The position numbers and the translations under genes were made by a program. A DNA stretch of 64,000 nucleotides, taken from RU20A sp042610495. GTDB taxonomy: Bacteria; Pseudomonadota; Alphaproteobacteria; Rhizobiales; Rhizobiaceae. Numbering within the stretch: the first letter of the stretch is position 1; every line of letters begins with the position of its first letter. Location: assembly GCF_042610495.1 (NCBI RefSeq), contig NZ_JBHGAP010000002.1, positions 310,001-374,000 on the forward strand, given 5' to 3'. Below are positions 33,529 through 45,000 of this stretch, in pieces. Below the pieces are notes generated by a model. The model worked only from the letters and a program-made list of their open reading frames with translations, was not told the DNA's origin and searched no databases.

Positions 33529-35411
33529 GGCAACCACGACCAGACGCGGATGCGCAGCCAGTCGAAGAAGCTGTGCGTCCAGATCCACAGGAGCGAAGCT
33601 TCACCCGCCGCAATCTTTGCCGTTCCTTCCATGGCCGGACGCACGCGGCTATCCGGATCAACGAGATGGGCAAGAACCTCGAAGCTGTTGACGCCATCGG
33701 CAACACGGGCGACCGGCGTGACGGCGATGATCTCGATGGCAAACGGCCGTTCCGGCAGGGCTGTCAGCAAGAGCTGGCCCTGTTGTCCGGGCCGGATCGA
33801 TCCGATGGCCGTTTCCGGAACATTCAGTGTCACCCGGTAGCGGTCAAGCGGTGCCAGTTCGTAGAGCACATCGCCCCGGCTGACGGGCTTGCCGATCGAC
33901 TGGGCAAGGTCGCCGCTGACGACCACGGCATCAAAGGGCGCACGGATGCGGGCACGCTCCAGCATTTCATCATCGAGCGCGATTTCCGCATCCTTCTGCT
34001 CCAGCGCGGCGCGGGCGATGGCCGCCTGGGCGAGATCACGCTTGGCAAGCGCCTGGTCCCGTTCGGCCTCGGTCTGTCTGCGGGCGGCAAGATTGCGCAG
34101 CCGGTTCAGCACAAGGTCGTTGTCCTGCAGTTCCGCAATCACCGTCCCGGCCCGGACAACATCGCCGGCGCGGGCGAACTGGGTCTGGAGATAGCCATCG
34201 AACGGCGCGCTCACGGCACGGCGGGCCTCGCCGTTGACAGTCCCCGGCGCGGTGACGCGCACCGTATCCCGGATGAGCGCAAGGGCGACCGTGCCGATGA
34301 CAAGGGCGAGGATGATGGTCTTGAAGAGCAGGAAGCTCGGGCCGAGTATCACGCTGGCGGCCCGGCGGATGCGGTGGCCCACGAAGCCGATGAAGCTGCG
34401 ATCCGCCTCATGCCGGGCCGAGAGCGCGCCACCGGCAGAAACGGCAATCGCATCGAGAAGATCCACATCACGCTGCGTAAAGGGGGCGCCATCGCGGCCG
34501 AGGACCAGAGCCCCGAAGGCGCCTTTCCCGGTAAAGATGGGAACAGTCAGCACATGATCGACCCCGAGCGCCCTGCGCAGGCCGTCCTGCGCATGGGCGA
34601 CGAGGCGAATGCCGGCTTCGCCCGAAGGAGACACCAGAACGGTCTCCTGGTCGATCGCCTCGTCCATGGCCGCCTCGAAGGCGCGGGCCGTTTCGGTTCG
34701 CCCCTCGAATTCCGCGTTCTCGGACAGCGCCGACAGCCGGCTCTTCAGTCCACGGCGAACGCCGACCGCCACGCGCCCGCAGGCAAACCGGTTGGCGAGA
34801 AGACCGGCAAGGGCGCGGGCTGCATCGAGATAGCGCTCGGATGTCGCCACACTCTCGATGGCCTCGACGATGAAGCTTGCCTGCTGCAGGCCGTCCCGAC
34901 CGGCATACTGGTCCTGACGGTGCAGAAACGCTTCGATCCAGGCGCTCGACCATTGCAGATGGCGCATCAGGCGCCGGCCGCCGGTCGGGCCCTCGAGAAC
35001 CGCCTCGACCAAGGCCATGGCGGCGATGGATCCATTGATCAGAACGGGAACCGCCGCCGTCGCCGTTTCACCGTCGGCGGCCAATGCGGGTGCGCGCTGT
35101 TCGCTGGCAGCGGTCAGCGCGTCGGTTCCGAGCACCTTCAGCCGCTCCAGATCGACAGGCCGGCCGGGAGCCGCCCAGACGGCCAAGGCCTCCATGGCCG
35201 CGGCGGGATCAGCACCGCGCAAGAACAACGTTCCCTGCCGGATGGGTGGGAAGGAACGTCCGGTGACGGCCAGCCAACCCCGTGCGAAGACAAGGGGATC
35301 ATCGCTTGTGAGCGACGTCCAGGCGGATGCATCGTTTTCTCCCGATGCATCGCGCGTGGCGCGCGTACCCTGGCCTTCGCCCGGGTTCAGCTGGACATCG
35401 ACGATCCCCAT
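33525..35411 (-). CDS. GAF domain-HlyD fusion protein (inner-membrane adaptor)
   Basis: The 628-residue product has an N-terminal region of about 170 residues without a recognised fold, a GAF-like domain at about 180-330 (LTVPIFTGKGAFGALVLGRD and FTQRDVDLLDAIA are typical), one transmembrane segment at about 360-380 (LLFKTIILALVIGTVALALI) and a periplasmic HlyD part. The HlyD part has a lipoyl motif (RRAVSAPFDGYLQTQFARAG), a coiled coil of about 40 residues and a barrel (RVTLNVPETAIGSIRPGQQG). It ends in a Trp-rich tail. GAF domains bind small ligands, so the cytoplasmic part may gate the adaptor in response to a metabolite (inference). It starts 14 bp after the DUF3467 gene. Confidence 0.85.
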   Translation of the reverse strand: MGIVDVQLNPGEGQGTRATRDASGENDASAWTSLTSDDPLVFARGWLAVTGRSFPPIRQGTLFLRGADPAAAMEALAVWAAPGRPVDLERLKVLGTDALTAASEQRAPALAADGETATAAVPVLINGSIAAMALVEAVLEGPTGGRRLMRHLQWSSAWIEAFLHRQDQYAGRDGLQQASFIVEAIESVATSERYLDAARALAGLLANRFACGRVAVGVRRGLKSRLSALSENAEFEGRTETARAFEAAMDEAIDQETVLVSPSGEAGIRLVAHAQDGLRRALGVDHVLTVPIFTGKGAFGALVLGRDGAPFTQRDVDLLDAIAVSAGGALSARHEADRSFIGFVGHRIRRAASVILGPSFLLFKTIILALVIGTVALALIRDTVRVTAPGTVNGEARRAVSAPFDGYLQTQFARAGDVVRAGTVIAELQDNDLVLNRLRNLAARRQTEAERDQALAKRDLAQAAIARAALEQKDAEIALDDEMLERARIRAPFDAVVVSGDLAQSIGKPVSRGDVLYELAPLDRYRVTLNVPETAIGSIRPGQQGQLLLTALPERPFAIEIIAVTPVARVADGVNSFEVLAHLVDPDSRVRPAMEGTAKIAAGEASLLWIWTHSFFDWLRIRVWSWLP

Positions 35412-35425
35412 GGGTTCAGGTCAGA

Positions 35426-35740
35426 TCAGGGCTCGAGCCGCATCACACCGAAGCGGTCTTCGTAATCCTTGATGTGCTGGCCGAGCAGCGTGTGCAGGCG
35501 CTTGGCAGCGTAGGGGGTCAGCACGATGCGGTTGGAGAGCTTGACAGCGAGCGAGTTGCTGCCAACCACGTTCCAGGTCTGGTTGGTCCCGAACAGGAGG
35601 GTGAATTCCTCGCGCGAATTGATCACGTTGATCACATTCGCAAACGAGGTCTGCATCTGGCTGTCGTCCCACGTCACACGGGTCGGCATCACGGCTTCAG
35701 AGGGCGTTGCGGGGGCGGCAGGCTTGGTTTCAGATGTCAT
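35426..35740 (-). CDS. DUF3467 family protein
   Basis: The 104-residue protein starts at the ATG at 35740; longer in-frame starts upstream encode no conserved sequence. The mature region shows the DUF3467 pattern: QMQTSFANVINVINSREEFT, a FGTNQTWN block, then RIVLTPYAAKRLHTLLGQHI and KDYEDRFG near the end. There is no signal peptide or membrane segment, so it is probably cytoplasmic. The family has no assigned function that I know of. It is the first gene of the five-gene export cluster and lies 313 bp after the giant gene, so it may be a regulator, chaperone or small partner of the exporter (inference). Confidence 0.85.
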   Translation of the reverse strand: MTSETKPAAPATPSEAVMPTRVTWDDSQMQTSFANVINVINSREEFTLLFGTNQTWNVVGSNSLAVKLSNRIVLTPYAAKRLHTLLGQHIKDYEDRFGVMRLEP

Positions 35741-36053
35741 CGCTTTGGCTTTCTCATCGAAGAACAGGCCCTCGGGCCAAGGGTTACGCTTACCGGGGAA
35801 GACGGATGCAGTCGCACTTTCGACCGTTTCTCTCCCCAAAAACGGGCGCGGGAGACATCGCAGCCGCCCTGCCCACAATATTACCGTTACGCCGCGTACC
35901 GGATGACAATTCCACAGGCCTTGTCTCCGCCACGCGTCAACGTCTTCGCGATCCAGAAGGGGTGGCCGACAGCAATCCTCTCCGTTTCCCTACGCAGAGA
36001 TCGTGGCCTGAAATCCCCTGTCGTCCTTCCCTCCCGCACCTGAAGCTAATGGA
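35741..36053. promoter_or_regulatory. Intergenic region between giant gene and DUF3467 gene
   Basis: These 313 bp separate the giant gene stop from the DUF3467 start on the same strand. The region is long enough to hold a promoter for the five-gene export cluster. I see no strong hairpin with a T-tract, so read-through from the giant gene is also possible. A locally AT-richer stretch with TATTACCG-like sequence lies near 35875-35890. No ORF, tRNA or repeat is visible. Confidence 0.35.
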
Positions 36054-39000
36054 TCAAATCACGCCTGTCATCGTCTGCCTGTTCCCAAGGTTACTGCCGA
36101 CCCGAACAAAACCGTCCTCATCGCCCTCATCCCACAAGGGCATTGGGGCATCCTCTTCCTCATCGGTCGCAAGGAAGGGCGAGAGGAGGGTCTCAGTATC
36201 CACCACCCGCCGCTGCGACACCTTCCGGTAGGCCGACAGGTTGACGCCGCCTGCGAGCAGCGCGGCAAGCAGCATGGACTGATCGCGCGTGCTGCTCGCC
36301 GCCACGACGCCCGGCGCAACGCTGCCTGCCATCGCCAGATCGGACCCCGTGCCAGTGCCCGGGGGCATGCCCAGGACGGTGGCGGTCGCGGGAAGGACAA
36401 GCGCGCGTTGATCGGCGGAAACCATCTGCGAGGGCAGCGCAAAGCCACGATCGGCTTGTTCGATTGAGGGCCCATCGAAAGGCGCCGCAGCGGTCGCAAG
36501 CATTTGATCCGACGCGGCCTGCGCAAGCATAGGTCCATTCGGCATGGCACCGGCAACGGCGGCCGCAACGGCCCGCACCGTGAAGCTTGCCTGGGTCCGT
36601 CCCGCAACACTCAGATATTCGAACGTCACCACCGTTTCCTGACCGACTTGGGCCAGACTTGAAACCGTGATCCACTGCCGCGAAAGATCGAGCGTTGCCT
36701 GGCCGCTGCTCGCGCCGACGACGCGGCCGAAAGAGAACGCCCCGCCATCGACGTCCGTAAACGCCGCCAGAATTGCCTCCACCGAAACGATCAGCGGCTT
36801 GCCGATCGTTGCACTGAAGAGGATCGGCGCGGACAAAACGGGCGCGTCATCGACCGGACGGATGTTGACCTGCACCTCGCCTGCGGCCTCGTTGACACCA
36901 TCGCTCACAACCAGCGTAAAGCTCGCCGCACCCGCGAAGTTCGTGTCACCGCGGAATGTCAGGGTCCGCGCCACGGTATCGACCGTCACAGTGCCGTTCA
37001 GTCCGCTTTCTGCCCGGACGAAGGTGAGTGTCCTGCCTTCCGGATCGGCAAACCGCGCTACCGCATCGGCGAAGGACAGAACGAGAGGCGTGTCTTCGAG
37101 GACCGACAGGGCAGTTGCGCGGAAGGTCGGCGCCCGGTTTTCCCGAACGGGAACCGAGACAGTGCCGATTGCGATCGCCGCACCATCGGTCACAGTGTAG
37201 CGGAAGCTGCCCGTTATCCGTGAGCCTGCATCCGGTGTGAAGCGGATTGTCGTGCCATCCAGAACGACGCTTCCGCCCACTGCATCGCCGACGGAAACCA
37301 GGGACAAGGGTTTCGCCGAGGGATGCAGATCATTCGAAAGAAGCGTGGAGACGGGGATATCCACCGCGATGTCGACGGTCGTTGCAAACGCATCGTTGCT
37401 TGCAAGGGGAGCATCCTTGGCGACGACCATCACTCTGACAGTGCTCACAGTCTCAGTGGTGCCATCGGACGACACGTAGCGGAAGGAGGCTGTTCCGCGG
37501 AAGCCGGTCTCCGGCGTGAAGCGAATGACACCGCTCGCACCGTCAACGACAGCCGTTCCGCGCGTGGCCATTTCCGTCCGCACGATGGTGAGCGGCTGGC
37601 CTTGCGGATCATTGGCCAACAGGCGGGCGAAGGGGATCTCGATCGTGGTGCCGGCCAAAGCCGCCAAGAGATCGGCGCGACGATCGACCTGGATGTTGAC
37701 TTTGCCGATGCTCTGGCGATCGCCATCCGAGACGATGTAGCTGAACGTGGCATAGCCGTTCGTGATGGATGGGACGAAGATCACGTCGCCGGTGACGGCA
37801 TCAATGGATGCCGTGCCGTTCTGGGCCGAAGTGACCCCGACGAGAGACAGTGCGCTGCCTTCCAGGTCGCTGTCATTGTCGAGGAAAGCCGACTTGGGAA
37901 GGCGCAAGGTCTGACCGACCTGGAGCTCAATCGTATCGGCGCGTGCGATCGGCGCATCGTTGACCGGATTGATCTGGATCTCGACAGCGCCGTTTGTCAC
38001 CCGCTTGCCGTCGCTGACGCCGTAGATCAGCCGGTCCGTGCCGAACACATTTGCTCTCGGCGTATAGGTCACCGTCTGCGCAGTGAAATCGATCACCACC
38101 CGCGCCCCGCTATTGGCACTGGCGGACACGAGACGCAGCACGTCACCATCGGCATCACGCGCATTCGCCAGCAGCGAGGCGATCGAGAAGACGATCGGCG
38201 TGTCCTCGTCTGTCGTAACGCTGGACGCGGCGACCGTCGGCGCACTGTTGACGCGGACGACAACAGACACGTGCCCGGTAGATTCGGCGCCGGCGTGATC
38301 AATGACCTTGTAATCGAAGAACACATGCCCGGTGAAGGAATCTGGTGCGATGTATGCCACGCCGCCGCCGGGCTGTTGGAGAAGCTGACCGACGGCGGGT
38401 GCGCTGACGATAACAACGCGCGCTCCGGGTGTTGCCAGGTCCAGGCCCGGGCCCGCCAGTGTGGCGAGCGAAAGGTCGAGCGTGGCACCGGCGCGCATGC
38501 TCGTGTCGATCTCGCGATCCGAATGGCCGGCGTTGACCGCATCCACATTGACGGTAATGACACCTTGCGTCGGCACGCCACCGCTGACCACTTCGTAGGT
38601 CACGGAGGCCTGCCCTGCAAACCCGTCTGCGGGGATGAAGGTGATCATGCCGGTCGCAAGGTTATAGGTCGCCGTGCCGTGTGTTGCGCCGACCACGCGG
38701 CGGAAACTGATGGTTTCCAGATCCGGATCAACCAGACGCTCGACGAGTCCTACGACGGGAACGGACAGCGGCTTGCCCGGGACAGCCTGCAATGTCAGAG
38801 CCGGGATGACAGGTACATCATCGACGGGCGTGACACGCACGAGAACTGTGGCCTTCGTCTGATTGACGCCATCGCTGACCGTCACATCGAAGCTGGCACG
38901 GCCGTTGAAATTCAACGCCGGCAGGAAGCTGGTCCCACCCGTGACGGCGTCGAAGGTCACGATGCCGTTCACGCCATTATCGACAGACAGGACCCGAAGC

Positions 39001-42000
39001 GGCAGCCCTTCAGGATCACGGAAGGCTGTGAGCAGTTCGGCCTGGGACAGGTTCAGCACTCTGTCTTCGGCTGTCACGAACTGTCGCCCGACAGCAGATG
39101 GTGAACCGTTGTTGGCGACCGTGACACGGACCTGACCCGTTGCCGACGCTCCGCCCGTGCTGACACCATAGGTAAAGGATGCCGTGCCGACGAAGCCGGC
39201 CGCCGGTGTGAAGACGATGTTGCCGCCAACGAGCGCGACCGACCCGTTCGTTGCTCCGCCCACGCCGGTCAATGTCAGCGTCGTGCCCGGAGCATGCGCA
39301 TCATTCTGCAGCAGGATGGCAGGATCAATCGTGACGGGCTGCCCCGCAATCGCCCGAACCGTGTCCGAAAGCGGCGTGGGTGCATCCGGGCGAACGACCT
39401 CGACGGCGACCGTGGCCGTCGACTGGACACCGGAGAAAGAGGCCGTGTAGCGGAAGAGGGCGCGTCCGGCAAAACCGTCCCTCGGCGTGAAGGTAATTGT
39501 GCCGGCGGCGGCATTATAGGACACCGAGCCGTTGGTCGGAGACGAGACACCGACGAAGGACACGATGTCGCCCGGGGCACCGACGTCATTTGCCAGGAGC
39601 GTCGCCGCATCCACGACGATCGGTGTCCCGACCGTGGTGACGACGACATCGCCGACGGCCAGAAGCGGCACGACGACAGACGCCGCCGCGGTGATCGACG
39701 TTGTTCCATCGCTGACAGTGAATGAGAAGCCCGTGTTTCCTGTGCCGGTGGCCGTGTAGAGAATGATCCCCGTTCCGGGCTCGATCGATACCGTTCCGCC
39801 GGAGCGAGGCGTGACCCCGGTGATGGTCAGCGTATCGCGATCGACATCGGTTACCTTGGCCAGAAGCGTTGCGGGATCGATGCGCAGCGTTTCGCCCAGT
39901 CGTCCGGTGAGGCTGACGAGGGACGCTCGCGGCGCGTCGTTGACCGGGGTCACGGTGATATCGACGCGACCTTCCGTCGTGCGCTGGCCGTCGCTGACGC
40001 CGTAGAAGAGGCGCGCTGGTCCATTGTAATCGGTTGGCGGCGTGTATGTCACAGTACCGGCCGCGCGATCGATGACAGCAACACCGTTTTCGGCCCGCAC
40101 GGAAGCGAGGCTCAGCGTATCCCCGTCGGCATCGCCGGCATTGGCGAGCAGGCTCGCAATGGTGAAGACACGCGGCTGGTCTTCTGCCGTGGTCGCCGTG
40201 GTTGCGGCGACCGTGGGCGCGCGGTTCGGCTGTGGCCGGATCGTAAGGTTGGCGGTTGCGGTCCCGCCACGACCGTCCTCGATTGTATAGGTCAGCCTTG
40301 CATCGGCGGTGTTGAAGGGCGGTGCGTTGAAAATATAGCTGCCATCGGCCTGCGCCGACAGCGTGCCGATGGATGGCGTTCCCAGCGACAGCAGCGTCAG
40401 GGCATCGCCGTCCGGATCCGTGTCATTGCCGAGCAGAGTGGCGGCCGTGATGCGCAGGGGCTGTCCGATCCGCTGGAACACGACATCGTCGACGGCAGCC
40501 GGCGGCTTGTTCAATTGGGTGACCGTCACCGTCACATGGCTGTTCGCGGTTGCACCGGCACCATCGGAGACGGTGACATCGAAGCCGGCCGTACCGGCAA
40601 AGCCTGCGGCCGGCTGGAAGCGGATGACGCCGCCAACCAGTTGCACCGTGCCGTTCAGCGGATTGCTGACCGCCGTGATCGTGAGCGGGTTGCCGTCCGC
40701 ATCCGTGTCGTTGGCCGTCAAGGTCGCAGGATCGATCTCGACAAGGCTGTTGCCCGTGACCGTCAACGTATCGTCCACCACGCGGGGGACGTCGTTGACG
40801 GCCGTCACGGTAACCGTGACATGCGCTACGCTCTGCACACCTGCGGCATCTTCAACCGTGTAGTCGAAGCCGCCAATGCCGTTAAAGTCGGCAAAGGGAA
40901 CAAAATCCATACGGCCGCAGGGGAAGCAGACCTCGCCGAGACTACCACCGACGACATTCGAAATCGCGACGATCCTCAGCCCGTCTCCATCGACATCGAT
41001 ATCGTTGGCCAGCAGGTTGGAGAAGCGGATCCGGGTCGTCGTATCCTCATCCACCGTCACGGAGTCGTCGGTGGGACGAGGCGCATCGTTCACTGGGGTG
41101 ACGGTCACGGTCACGTCAGCGGTCGACTTGCCACCATGCCCGTCATCGATCGTATAGCTGAAACCCGCAGCCCCGTTGAAGTTCGCCGTGGGCGTGAAGC
41201 GATAGACGCCCGGCGCGGTCTGCGTAATCGTCCCGTTCTGGGCGCTGCCGATCGTGACCGCCAGCGTGTCGCCATCCAGATCGGTGTCATTTGCAAGCAG
41301 GCTTGCCTCGGTGAAGGTCAGTGCCTGGTCTTCGTCGGTCTGGAGCGTATCGGCGACGGCGCTCGGCGCGCGGTTGGCCTGGCCAACCGTGATGTTCACC
41401 CGGCCATTTGCCGACAGCGTCCCGTCCGTGATGCGGTAGGTGAAGCCGCCGAGACCGACGAAGGCGGCATTGGGCGTGAAGACGAACCGATCGGTGAAAA
41501 GCTGAACCGTACCGCCAACGATATTGGTGACGAGATCGGTAACGCTAATGGCAGAGTCCACATCGCTGTCATTGGCAAGAAGCGATGCGCGCGAGATGGT
41601 CACCGGCGTCGCATTGTCGGTCGCGAAGCTATCGTCGGTCGCAACCGGCGCGTCATTGACGGCCGCAAGCGTGATGGTGACGCGCGCACTTGCCGTGCCG
41701 CCCTGTCCATCGGAGACCGTGTAACGGAAGCTGACGGGACCGCTGACGTTCGAAGCCGGCGTGAAGACGATCTGCGTGCCGTTCAGCACAACCGATCCGC
41801 CGATTGCATCGGAGACAGCAGTGACCGTCAGCACATCGCCGTCGACATCGACATCGTTGGCAACGAGACCCCCCGCGCCAATGGTCAGGACAATGTCTTC
41901 CGTTCCGGACAGCGTATCGGCCGTGGCGATCGGCGTGTCATTGACGGGCGTGACCGTCACGGTCACACGGCCGGTGGCCTGACCACCGTTGCCGTCACTG

Positions 42001-45000
42001 ACCGTATAGTCGAAGCCGGCAGAGCCCGCGAAATTGGCGGTTGGCGTGAAGGTCACGACACCACCGGCAAGCTGCACGGTACCGGACGTGGCATTGCCGA
42101 CGCTGAGGAGCGTGCGGCTATCGCCATCGACGTCCGCCGTCGCCGCCAGCAGCGTGGCAGCCTGGATGGTCGCGGCGGTGTCCTCCGTCGTGGTGGCCGA
42201 TACGGGGCCTGCCGTCGGCACATCATTAGCCGGCGCAAGGCGCACCGTCACGTGGCCGATGTCGGTGCGGCCGCCATCGGAGAGGATATAGTCGAAGCCC
42301 TGGTCGCCGTTGACGTTCGCATTCGGGGTGAACACGATACGACCATTGGCGGGATCGAAGGTCACGATGCCGCCCGAGGCCGAGCCCGGCACGATGCCGA
42401 GGACGGAAAGCGGCTGCGCTTCCGGATCGACGTCGCCATCCAGAAGTGTCGCGAACGGGATAACGACCTGCAGGTCTTCCGTACCGGTAACGACATCGTC
42501 ATCGGCCACCGGCGGCGCATTGAACGGCTCGACCGTGATCCTGACCTCGCCGACAGACGTGAACTCGCCGTCCGTGATACGGTACTGGAAGCTGGCCGAG
42601 CCGATATGGCCGGGCGCCGGCGTGAAGGTCACGACGCCGTTCAGAAGCGAAACGGTGCCATTCACCGCACCGAAGACAGAGGTCAGCGTCGGCGTCGTTC
42701 CATCCGGGTCGCGGTCGTTGGAGAGCAAGATGGCGACCGGTATGGCGAGCGGCACATCGACCGTCGCCGTCAGGTCGTCACGCACCGCCACCGGCGGGTC
42801 GTTGGGATTGCTGACGTTGATGGTGATCGTCACCAGATCGCTGTCGGTGGCATTGCCGGGCGTGCCGGCCGGATCGCCGGTGTCGCGCATGCGGAAGGTG
42901 AAGCTGTCCGTGCCGGAATAGGTGGGCGAAGCGACATAGCGGACGACATTGCCGGCATCCAGCATCAGCGTGCCATGGGCCGGCCCGGTGACGATGGACG
43001 CGACGAGGGCCGCCGGTGCGGTTTCGAGGTCGCCGCCGGTGAGGATGATCGTGCGCTCTTCACCGGCAATGGCGCTGAGCGTCTGCGCGTTGGCGGTCGG
43101 GCGATCGTTGACCGGCGTGACGGTGATGGTCACCAGCGCCTCGCTCACACCGAGCTTGCCGTCGCTAACGCGGAAGCGCAGCGTATCGGTGCCGGAGAAA
43201 TTCGCATCCGGGCGGTAGGTGACGCGGCCGGTCGCCGCTTCGAAGCCGGTCAGGCTGCCGTGCTGCGGCAGGCCGATCAGTTCGTAGGTCAGCGGATCGG
43301 AATCCGGATCGGAGGCGCCGAACTGGATCAGCAGGCTGCCATCCTCGCCGACGGTTACGGCCGCCGGTGCGGCGACCGGGGCACGGTTGACGGAGCGATC
43401 GACGATGAAGTTGCGGACGAAATCGCCGCCGGCACTGCCATTGCTGTCGCCATCGAGGCGGTTGCCGGCGGTGTCGTAGACGGCCCGGTCGTCCGAGCCG
43501 CGCACGATGAGCTGGTAGCGGCCATCGGCCAGGGGTCCATCGACGAGATCGAGCACAAGCGCCGTTTCCGGGAAGGAATAGCTGGGCCGCAGGCGGATCG
43601 AGCGATCGTCGGCATCACCGAAGACGCCGTTGGCGCCGGCATAGCGCAGCTCGTAATTGGCCGCCGACAGCGCGCTGATCTGCTCAAGCGCCTCGGAGAA
43701 GCCGATGGAGATGCGGTTGAAGGCAGCCGCCGTCGAACCGCCCTCGGCCGGCAGGGCCGGAATGGAGAGTACGCGCGGCGGTGTGACGTCGTTGGAGGCG
43801 CCCTGGAACTCGATGGCGCCGATATCGAAGTAATCGAGGCCTTCGGCCACATTCGGCGTGAAGGTCAGCGAGGCTGCATTCTGCAGGGCGCCGCTGCCGC
43901 TGTAGCTGGCGGAGACGAAGGTGTAGCCATTGCCGGCCGAAAGGCCGATCGTCGGCGTCATGCCCTGGTTGCCGGAGCCGTAATCGAAGCGGATGCGGCC
44001 GTCTGCAAAGAGCGTTGCGGAGAAATTCGCCTGCGGACTGCCGCTCATCGCCGCCGTGGCGTTCCAGCGCACGGTGATCTGGCTGGCGACAGACGTATCC
44101 ACGAAAACGTCGTTAGCGGAATTGCCGTAGGTGTAGAGCGATTCTTCCCAGAAGGGGGCGATGCGCACCCGGTTCTTCAGCGCATCGGTGCTGTCGTCGG
44201 TGACCGGCTGGCGATCGACGAGGTCGATATAGCCGTCCACGCTGACATAGATGGTCGAGTAGGACGTGCCGTAGAAGGTGAAGGCGAAGGGCAGTGTAAC
44301 CGCCCGCGTGCCAGTCGAGGTGCGGTGGTTGAGCGCCGTTCCGCCGGCCGGATTGAAGCTCGACCCGGCGGCCGCCGTCTCCTCGTACAGCGCGTAGCCC
44401 GTGCCGGTATCGGCAACGGACGGGTCGTTGGAGCGCGGCAGGCCGAGGAAATCGGTGCGGCGGTCGGTGAAGCCTTCCCCGGCGTCGATGGCGATCGATC
44501 CGCGCTTCAGGCCGAAATTGTCGTCCGCGCCGCCGCCGGTGGCCGTGTCGGCGCCGCCGAGCACGTTGTCGGAGCCGTTGATGTCGATGAAATCGGGATT
44601 GCCTTCGAGGCTGCCAGCCATGGCAAGACCGGAGACGGTGCGGAAATTGGCAAGCGAGGCGGCCGCCGTCGCACCCCAGACCGCGACATTCGCCGCACCC
44701 GACAGGCCGCGGTAGAACAGGTTGGTGCCGAGCACGAGGCCGGCCTGCGCGGCGGAGGAGATGTTGAGGATGCGGCCGAGATCGTTCCACAGGATGTTGG
44801 AGACGATCTGCGCATTCTGCGAGGTGCCGGCCAGGATGATGCCGTCACCCACCGACTGGTAGATGGTGTTGCCGGCGATGATCTTGGTCGCAGTTCCGGT
44901 GTTGGAGAAACTGATGCCTGCATCGGCATTGGCGTAGATGAGGTTGGAGAGCACGCTGGCATTCAGCGACGACGTGGTCGAGGCGATGCCGACGAGGTTG

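Noticed and set aside
33529..33588. GTG start that would lengthen the M50-HlyD protein by 20 residues
   Set aside because: It has no Shine-Dalgarno sequence and would overlap the upstream gene by 64 bp, whereas the ATG at 33528 gives the ATGA overlap seen elsewhere in the cluster.
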